Below, piece after piece: positions 56,304 through 64,000 of a DNA stretch of 64,000 nucleotides. The first letter of the stretch is position 1. The number at the start of each line of letters is the position of its first letter. The position numbers and the translations under genes were made by a program. Origin of the DNA: Endomychus coccineus (taxonomy: Eukaryota > Arthropoda > Insecta > Coleoptera > Endomychidae); contig OY294070.1 of the NCBI GenBank assembly GCA_958510875.1, forward strand, positions 3,038,001 through 3,102,000, given 5' to 3'. A model generated the notes under the pieces. That model saw only the letters and a list, made by a program, of their open reading frames with translations. It had not been told where the DNA came from and did no database searches.

Positions 56304-59300
56304 ATGTTCTACCCGACAGTTTTGTGTTTATGTGTTTTGATTGTGCAGATTTCATCTTCTGCCATACCGATGTGGGAATATTTAAGCAAACAAGAAAAGG
56401 TAAGTCCATTAGACGAATTATAATAAAATTATCCGGCGAGGTTCATTGAAATCGTATAAATAAGGTCATGTTCGCCATTCTTGAACTTGGAAATTTGAAA
56501 ACCTTACTAGATATTATTCCATAACAAATGCAAATTGTTAAAAGTATCACATACAAATAGCTCATCATTTATATCTCAATGTCAATCTTCATCCAGCAAT
56601 GTGATTGTTCCAATTGATTTGATATTTATAGCTTTTTTTATTCATATTTTCTAATATAATAATTGATATTCATTTTTCAATATTGTTGAAAATATATTAA
56701 AACAAAATCACAATGTATGAAAAATTGGATTCAACGACTTATAGATGTCACATTGAACGTTTTTTTCTTTTCCAGATGTCATATTTATATTCTATGTTTG
56801 CAAATCAAGTGGAAGACTTTTGTGATTCTTCGAACATGAAAAATTGCAATCATGAGTTACTGAAATATGGCCTGAATAAAATGAAAGATATGTCTGAAGA
56901 TCATTTAGATGTCATGGATCCTTATCAAAGGGGGGCCAATAATATAAGTAAGTACCTAGCTTGGAACCTCTAAAATATTTTCATAATGATCAATTATTTA
57001 AATAACTAGTCTAGTTTCGCGATTTATTATATTTAAAAAGGTCATTCATCATTCGAAAAATGTTATTCAATTTTAATTTCAAGTCAAACCAAAATGTAGT
57101 AAATCACCTATCGCCTATACAATATTCTGATTAGTCCCAACTTAATTAAAACATTTAAATAATTAACAATTGACTGATTTGTTTTTGAAGCTCAAACAAA
57201 AACACAACTGGATGTGTCCTAGTTTTAATTTATTCTAAAATGGAATCAGATTTATCATTAGATTATTCACCCACGATTACGATATACTTTACTCCGAAAG
57301 CATTTCCGTGTATGGAAGATTATGATATATGATTGCAATGAAATGAGAAAGTATCGACTTACTAGAATAACACTACAATAACCTGTATTTAAATAACAAA
57401 GTATCCTTAAGTCGAAGCGGAATAACACAAGATGTTATTCTTGAACTAATAGTAGTGTGGCCTTATTTAAATATGTGTAGCATAACAAAACTCTCGTGTG
57501 AAGGTTAAAAAATCTGAAAAGATGACTAAACAAGAGTGTTTAACTTTACGATGACGTTTCGATGTTGTATTAGACGACCTTCGAGTAATAAATGCGAACA
57601 TTAGATCATCCAATGCAGCCAAAATCAATAAATAACTGACCAAACGGCATATTAAACTGTTACTGTCATTTAATATCCATTTTATAATAGAATATTTATA
57701 ACAAGTTGACTCTGAAAAGTCAAAAATGTTGTATTATACTTTATCCTAGTTAATTTTTATTTTCTTAACATTTTCCCAATAATTTTGAACACAATATACT
57801 CAAATAGAATGGATATTCGATAAAATATGCAGCATCTTTATGAAGTACGTTTTGGCTTTTGAACAAATAAGTTAAAAACATTCTAATATATTGAACAACG
57901 CGTTAAACAAAATAATAACTTTAAAAAACCATCGACTTGTAAAAAATGTAATGCGTCATATATCGGTCATCCGGAAGGAAGCTTTCACGGGCCCCTTTTC
58001 CAAGACGAAGTCTGTGCTAACCCGACCTGCGCCCTGGAAAACCTGAGGCTGAACAACCGGCTATATATCTGCATTAACAGCCGAGAAACCCTGGACTCAT
58101 TTCTTCCTTCCTGAAAGGAAGTTCAAGATCAAGATTGAGGACATCAGATCATCAGAGAGAAGTATGGATGCGGGTGTCCCACAAGGATCCATACTTTCAC
58201 CTCTCCTCTTCACCCATGACATCCCGAAGACTGCATGGCTAGCCACAGGGCTACTCCAGATCGCTATTGAGGAACTAGAAGGTACTCCAAGTGAAGAAAA
58301 ACATCGCCATCCTCATTTCGAGGAAGCGAACAGAACCTGAGGGCGAGATAATGATGTTCGGAAGGATAATTCCGTGGAAGGCAGAGGCCAAATATCTTGG
58401 CATCATACTAGATAGACGACTAGTTAAGCGGCACTAGTTCAGCTATTTCTACTTCTAAACTAGCGGAGCAAAATGTTCACCAGTAACAAGTACACCATAT
58501 ACACATCGATCATCAGACCTCGATGCTCTATTGGCAGCTCCATATGGAGATACGCAGCTAAAAAACATGAATAAGCTTCAAGTCATCCAGAATAAAGTGT
58601 TTCGAATGACGGTGGAGTCCTCTGGTTTGTTCGCAATGAACAAATTCACAGGGATACCAACACCCCATACACCAGGGATGCAGCGACTACAGTTTTTGAG
58701 ATCGCTGAAAGCCACGAAAATCCAATTTTGAGAGCGACGGTGGATTACGATGAAGACGAACACACAAAATACAAGAGACCAAGACTATTCTACTTAATGA
58801 CGATGATCAGTGAACACAGAATACTTTCCCCCCACTATCTAGATTTTCCAAGCCAAGCGCTTGAAAATCCTTCGTTCTATTTGCAGAAGAGGTTAAAACT
58901 GTTGACAGGACTCCTCACAGGATACTGTCGTCTGAATAGGCATCTACACTTAATGGGCATCGTTGATAACCCAGGTTTTAGTAGATGCGGAGAAGCAGAC
59001 GAAACTGCTTCTCATATCCTTTAGAATGTCCAGCACTGGCTTCTCTTAGGCTACAATACCTAGTCGTCGGCGTTGCGTTAGGCCTGCTAGACCGAGTCTT
59101 GTATCGAGGGGCGCACAATGGACCCAGTACATCGGTCAAACAAATATATCGTTCAAAGTTCGACACAAAGGACATTCAAACACAAAAAGTCAAACGCGAG
59201 AATTGGCTTAGTACTTTCTATCCTTCACATGACTCTCCTGAAAACATTCCGACGTTACGCGATTACCTCAGCTAATTTAAGACCTACTGCAAATCGAATC

Positions 59301-60928
59301 GATCCTTCAAATAACCTAGTTGATTGCTGCGGAATTATAAAATTCCTTGCACGCCAGTGGTGCTGAATTAGGACGCACTAGATCGTATACAAAATAAGTT
59401 CTTGAACTTTCCTTTATCGGTAAAACCAAAAAAAATTGGCAATGACTAAGGGGTAGATAAATAAATAGATACCAATTATAGTTTAGCGTAGTACCCCAAT
59501 ACACCGGCACTGATAAAACGTAAATATACGAGGACAAGCTGAAAAGTCTCTGAAAAATAAAACAGATGGTGCCACAATCGAAAATCCCATGTGACATTTG
59601 TGATGTACCATCTTTCACTAGAATGTCATTCAGTTCTGTTTTGACACCAATCGAAAGCAAGCAACCTTGAAGATTTTGCGTCTTGATTAAACATTATTTC
59701 TTGAATAGAAAAAACATTACGTAAACCAAAGCATCGCTTGTTAAACATTATGGGGACTCTTCACCATCGATTGGAACGATTCACGAGTGGTTTGACTGAT
59801 TTTCGTTGTGATGGTATGACCATAAAGGACGCCTAACTTCCTGGTCGTCCAATTGAAGTTACAACGCCAGAAATCGTCGATAAAATCCATGTTAGTATAT
59901 TGGACTATCGTCGAGTTAAAGTGCACAGGGCAACGCACAGGTCCGCAGTTGCGATGGCAAAATTGCATGAATTGCGCTACGAATTGGTTCGTCATCCACC
60001 ATATCACCAGATTTGGCCCCCTGTGATTTTAATCTATTTCCAAACTTGAAGAAATTACTCGGTGGAAAGAAATTTGGCTCCAACGATGAGGTCATCGCTG
60101 AAGTGTATCGGACTTTAAGGATATTATGTTGAGAAATAAAATAACTTTTGACCACATGAATCATTTCTGGTTCCATTTTTCAGGGACTTTTCACTTTGCC
60201 CTCGTACATCTGTAGCACTGTTGAATTAAATCGTGACAACATTCCTCGACCCAATTTCTTATTGTACATTCCAAAGAAATAAACTGTGACAGTCATCAGA
60301 AAATGATGTTAGTAGTTCTATTTGGAATTATTATAACGTGAAGAATCACAAAATTACGCCAATTATCGACACAAAATTAGGTGAATTTAACAGTGCCATT
60401 ACGATTAATCTTCATGTTCGCAAGACCTGTCGACAAAACTAACCTCACTTTTCAATTGTTTCAGTTTGGGACGCCATGATGGACGGTCATGAGATGATGA
60501 GTACCACGCCAAATCCCCACAAGACCGTCACCACTACCGCCAAACCAAACAGCTACGACGACCAGTCTTTCGCAGATTTCGGTTTGGGTTCTGAAGAAGC
60601 CGGTTCGGCCAGAATCGAGACCGTATATCGCGTGCCGCCACCAAAAGGTTTCGTTTTCAAAATAGAAACCGGTAAACCGCTCTACACCTACCCCAACCAG
60701 TTCCAACACGTACCAACCGATGTTAAAACTCGTCCCTATAACAGATTCCAACAGTTTTACACTACCAACGCTCCCGAACAGAAATATTTGGATACTCCTT
60801 TAACTGGACCCATGGTTGTTAAAGTTTATCCTGATGGTACTCCAGTTCGAGGACTCAGGCAACAATTGCCTTACGATGAAGATTTGAGGCAATACCAACT
60901 TTCCAAAGTTCGACTTCCAGAATTTTAA
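56304..60928 (+). CDS. Secreted Reg-5-like protein (rhythmically expressed gene 5)
   Basis: Exons 56304-56399, 56776-56947 and 60465-60928 join with GT-AG introns (phases 0 and 1) into 243 residues. MFYPTVLCLCVLIVQISSSA is a clear signal peptide. Mature features: IPMWEYLSKQEK, then MSYLYSMFANQVEDFC with cysteines at the end of exon 2's first helix and NC after it, DPYQRGANNII spanning the exon joint, WDAMMDGHEMM, and a C-terminal block PPKGFVFKIETGKPLYTYP, PYNRFQQFYTT, KYLDTPLTGPMVVKVYPDG, YQLSKVRLPEF. From memory this matches the insect Reg-5 family, a circadianly expressed secreted protein of unknown function. The start is the only ATG before the signal peptide. Intron 2 (3.5 kb) carries LINE and mariner insertions. 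Confidence 0.75.
57950..59125 (+). mobile_element. LINE relics in Reg-5-like intron 2
   Basis: Pieces in changing frames: MDAGVPQGSILSPLLFTHDI (RT motif B, near 58165), EAKYLGIILDRRLVK (58390), NKLQVIQNKVFRMTV (58570, Jockey-type C-terminus). From 58890 there is a second family end, LTGLLTGYCRLNRHLHLMGI with CGEADETASHIL, shared with 62330-62720. Probably two truncated insertions side by side. Confidence 0.7.
59126..59526. other. Reg-5-like intron 2, unassigned part
   Basis: Nothing recognised between the LINE relics and the mariner. Confidence 0.3.
59527..60206 (+). mobile_element. mariner deletion derivative
   Basis: Inverted ends of about 30 bp: tacgaggacaagctgaaaag at 59527, and the inverse of 'tacgagggcaaagtgaaaag' ending at 60206. 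TA precedes the left end. The inside joins an N-terminal transposase piece (GTLHHRLERFTSGLT) directly to a C-terminal one (AVAMAKLHELRYELV), so the catalytic centre is deleted. Same family as 20887-21482. Located in intron 2 of the Reg-5-like gene. Confidence 0.88.
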
Positions 60929-61332
60929 GTTAGAGTGGACTGACGATTTTATAGTTCAGTTTGTGGGGAAGATATTTTGGTTTTCATAAAACCACTCAAA
61001 TTTCGAATGATTAACTTTAATACCTACCTTTTTAAGACATAACCCAACCCCCAAAGCCCCCACTACTGAAAGTTTAATTTTAACTTTGACAAAACATTTT
61101 GTGATATTGACAATTATTATTTATTTTGAATGTCGAGCGTGTTGTGTATGTAAAAATGTATGAATCTATTTATGTGTAAAGTTATTTGTATTTATCTAAG
61201 TTATAAGAGATATATTATTTATCTTATCACGTGTTGTGATATTTATTATATTGAAAATCCAATTTTATTGGATGTCATCCTAAATTGAATGTTGTGATTA
61301 CGTTTTTAAACTAATTATTATTATGCTTTGAA

Positions 61333-61338
61333 AATAAA
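61333..61338 (+). promoter_or_regulatory. Poly(A) signal of the Reg-5-like gene
   Basis: AATAAA about 405 bp after the stop codon. Confidence 0.55.
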
Positions 61339-61344
61339 ACATTT

Positions 61345-62281
61345 CTAAAACATTAATATTCGTTTTTCTTGTCACAGCCTTCTCTGATCTAAGGCCACCA
61401 CCTTGACCAGACCCTTTGTTTTCTCTCAAATCAAGATATCACAGGACTTTTTCCTGTTGAACAATCATCAGCTGAGGCTCTAAGAATTATTATTTTCAAA
61501 ATTTTAGGAGGTTTCACCGATCTAAATTAGATTTAACGTTATTTCTTCGATCCGCGATAATCGTTCAGCATATTCATCGTAAACTAAAATGAACACATGG
61601 CGCCTGACCAGTATTAAGTGCCCAAGATGTGTAGTAGTTGTAAATATCCACAGTGTGGATATAAATTTATAAGTTGAGAACGCTTTAAAAATTAAAACTA
61701 CTTCAGTTCATTATGAAATTGGTTGAGCAATTGAAAGTATTTAACCAAATCCAACTTAATCAACATTAACGAATGAGGGAAGTCGTGTGATGAATTGATC
61801 ACATCTTTTTTAAATTAGTGACTGAATAAAGTGCGTTGCAAAATGGCTTCCAAGTAAATGTTTATGTTGATGGTGAAAATTTAAAATGTCCTTTTCTGTT
61901 GGAACAGATTACACTGCAAACGACTTGCCAGGAAAAGTATTCTAAAGAATTCTGCAAATGCTATGATTTTATCTTCACTTTTACATATATTAATCCATAC
62001 GCATATAAGTTTAAAAAAAGTTCAAATGTACTAATTTTATCGCATCTAACAAACTATGAAGACAGTTTTAGTTTATACTTAGGCAATTCTTTAGTTGAAG
62101 ACAAATGTTCTTTACATACGCCCAAAACAAATTTAAATTCAAAATGAAAATGATACCTTTATTTGATAAGATCCATATTAAGCCATTTTTGGATTATAAA
62201 GCAGGAAATATTGTTGGTACTCACTTGCAACAACAGCATTTGTGTTTACGATCAGTGAGTTATGAAAAAGGGTGGGCACAA
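61345..62281. other. Unassigned region with a 103-codon ORF
   Basis: The ORF 61836-62147 (+) begins MQNGFQVNVYVDGENLKCPF and contains several cysteines (for example QTTCQEKYSKEFCKCYDF). It matches no domain I know, and no splice partner is seen. A coding exon is possible but unsupported. Confidence 0.3.
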
Positions 62282-62800
62282 GAAAAAATCGCTAATTTGG
62301 ATTAAAATAGTGTCACACACTTCCTTTGCAATCTCCAGCTGTCGTGTCGTGGCTCTCGATCTGGCGTGGTTCCCCAGGCATGAAGCAGGCGAAGCTCCAC
62401 ATCAGGGAATTCTCGCCTAAACTCTCTAAAACCCTACTCTCTATGAGCAGGAGAGGCCTAAAACTGGCGACAGGGCTCCTCACAAGACACTGTCATCTGA
62501 ATAAACATCTACACACAATGGGCATTGTCGAAGACCCAATTTGTAGTAGATGTGGGGAGGCGGATGAAACTGCTTCTCATATCCTAGCAGAATGTCCAGC
62601 ACTCGCTTCTCTCAGGCTACAATACCTCGGCAGTACACATATGCCGCCTGAAGCAATAAGAGATATCAGTCCATGCAAAATCTTAGCTTTTGGCATGACC
62701 TTAGGCTTGCTGGACTGATTCTTGTATCAAGGGGCGCACAATGGACCCAATCAAGCGGTCTAAGTGCTCCGGACTCGTCCGCCCCCGTTTTGATTGATTG
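62282..62800 (+). mobile_element. R1/I-clade LINE 3' end with (TGAT)n tail
   Basis: Reads LKLATGLLTRHCHLNKHLHT, CSRCGEADETASHILAEC (zinc knuckle) and PALASLRLQYLG, then ends in 'tgattgattgattgat' near 62791-62806. The first ~50 bp ('gctaatttgg[a/c]ttaaaatag') are shared with 14665-14715. Confidence 0.75.
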
Positions 62801-62809
62801 ATTGATCTT

Positions 62810-63595
62810 GGTGTTCAAATAATGAATATTGAATATCGAGCGTGTAGGAACAGCGCGTGGTAATGTACGTTTGACTATTTCACCAACAATGACTGCAAAT
62901 TTGCATAGAAATTTTTTATTCTTTGCCCTGTGCCGCTCGTTCAATAATTAAATTAAATTGATACGCGTAACAGCGAATATAATGTGCATGTGGAAATGTT
63001 CTATTGATAATGGCTTGGACACCGTTTGTCTTATAAAACAAAATAGTTTATTTGTTTCTGGAAATGATAGCGGGTTTTTCGAAAGATTTTGTACACAATT
63101 AACTTCCATCATCACTTCGTCTTCGAATTGAATTCACACACTGTATACTATGAAGGCAAGACGTTTACTGGAGATACGTTGCTTTGTGCCCCAAACCGAC
63201 GGTATAAGCGCGTATGGCGAGAATAACCGTAGTCAGCTGAATCATATTTGAAATAGGTACACTTCAGAACGTTGCCCGGAACATAATTGCATGCACGTAG
63301 GGAATAAAATAATGCACTGAATTACAAGCGAATTTCTTTCTGTTTATCTTGGTGGTTGGGTGGGCACGTGCCCTTGTGCCCTTTAGTACCAGCCGCCACT
63401 GTTTACGATCAAAGTTAACCAAAAGCAATATGTTAACTTTGTTAATCAACGATCAACACATTTCTGTCCAGCTTTGCTTGTATATAAGCAATTCCACTAA
63501 GTTTGCCGAAACGCTTTTACGAGGATGTTGGATATTTTGGACAGGACTCGGATAAATCAATACTAAGAAAAATGTATACAATATATTAAACAGCT
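62810..63595. other. Unassigned region, 3' side of BOP1
   Basis: No recognised gene; it includes the 3' UTR side of the minus-strand BOP1 exon. Confidence 0.3.
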
Positions 63596-63751
63596 CAATT
63601 CGAGTATAACTTAATCGTTCCATCGGCTCCTGATGAAAACACCCAGGGCTGTAACGGATGAAAATGAACGCCGAAAATACCAAAATCGTCGTGAGTTTTA
63701 TGGTCTTCCAGTCGTTTCAATGGAACAATCAGAGGGTTTTGTAGCAAATCA
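63596..63751 (-). CDS. BOP1 ribosome biogenesis protein, last exon (partial)
   Basis: The minus-strand exon begins after an acceptor (ttattccag) and encodes [20 protein letters not shown], then [20 protein letters not shown] and [11 protein letters not shown], then a stop. This is the terminal WD40 blade of BOP1/Erb1, a nucleolar protein of the PeBoW complex needed for 28S rRNA processing; the [16 protein letters not shown] signature is characteristic. The entry phase is 2. The rest of the gene lies beyond the right edge; 63752-64000 appears to be intron. Confidence 0.85.
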
Positions 63752-64000
63752 CTGGAATAACATTATATTGTTGAGAAAATAGAGAAACCAGCCTAGCTAA
63801 GTTAGTTAATTCAACATCCTTGATATATTTGTCGTATTTCAATTCAATGTAAAAAAATTGGTGAAAATTAATTAATCAATTAGCATTATTAATTAGATAC
63901 TTTTTGGTATGTATGCTTTGGGAACTCGATATTCTCACAGAACATGACAACCTATTAGAGGGCCCTACATACAAAATTTGGTTTGAATCGATACAATGGT
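63752..64000 (-). other. BOP1 intron
   Basis: No BOP1-like coding sequence is visible in any minus-strand frame up to the window edge. Confidence 0.5.

Noticed and set aside
61836..62147. 103-codon Cys-containing ORF as a gene
   Set aside because: No recognised family, no splice partner and no regulatory context; kept only as a note in the region entry.

Overview
The window is from an AT-rich, repeat-dense arthropod nuclear genome. Spliced genes with GT-AG introns, very short host genes, many non-LTR retrotransposons, mariner, hAT, Penelope and Helentron relics, and a secreted gene resembling insect Reg-5 all point to an insect, quite possibly a beetle. There are no operons, ribosome binding sites or CRISPR arrays, and I recognise no tRNA or rRNA gene.

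Host genes. At 106-960 (-) lies an intronless SIRT5-like sirtuin whose catalytic histidine is replaced. At 8304-9095 (-) is a four-exon TIM22. At 10414-17701 (+) is a compact cluster: BolA2 (three exons) carries a complete single-exon ALG6 glucosyltransferase gene in its first intron, and its stop codon is followed after one base by the proposed start of mevalonate kinase (five exons). At 25902-26163 (-) and 26557-28541 (+) are a small CxxC zinc-binding ORF and a 13-finger C2H2 protein in head-to-head arrangement. At 56304-60928 (+) is a small secreted protein gene resembling Reg-5, behind a CRE/TATA promoter. At 63596-63751 (-) is the last exon of BOP1. An isolated, frameshifted Dscam-type Ig exon lies at 38560-38838.

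Mobile DNA. A Tc1/mariner-superfamily transposon with about 0.6 kb inverted repeats lies at 5147-7397. Two deleted mariners are at 20887-21482 and 59527-60206. A nearly intact reverse transcriptase ORF of a 5'-truncated LINE is at 23101-24549, and a Helentron 3' part (PIF1-type helicase end plus endonuclease) at 29162-30100. A three-level nest occupies 40265-43620: a LINE within a DNA transposon within a Penelope element. A tyrosine-recombinase relic and a 0.55 kb inverted-repeat pair lie at 43.6-46.6 kb, and hAT relics at 39.1-39.6 and 46.6-48.8 kb.

Satellite. At 50993-54525 is a tandem array of eleven full monomers of about 309 bp with recognisable subtypes in a higher-order order. A diverged, inverted outlier lies at 32384-32915.

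How the parts relate. The 8-18 kb block is gene-dense, and its introns collect Penelope, Gypsy, LINE and MITE debris. The rest is mostly transposon graveyard with isolated genes. TIM22, BolA2, ALG6 and MVK are housekeeping genes (mitochondrial import, Fe-S/glutaredoxin partner, N-glycan assembly, mevalonate pathway) packed into about 9.5 kb.
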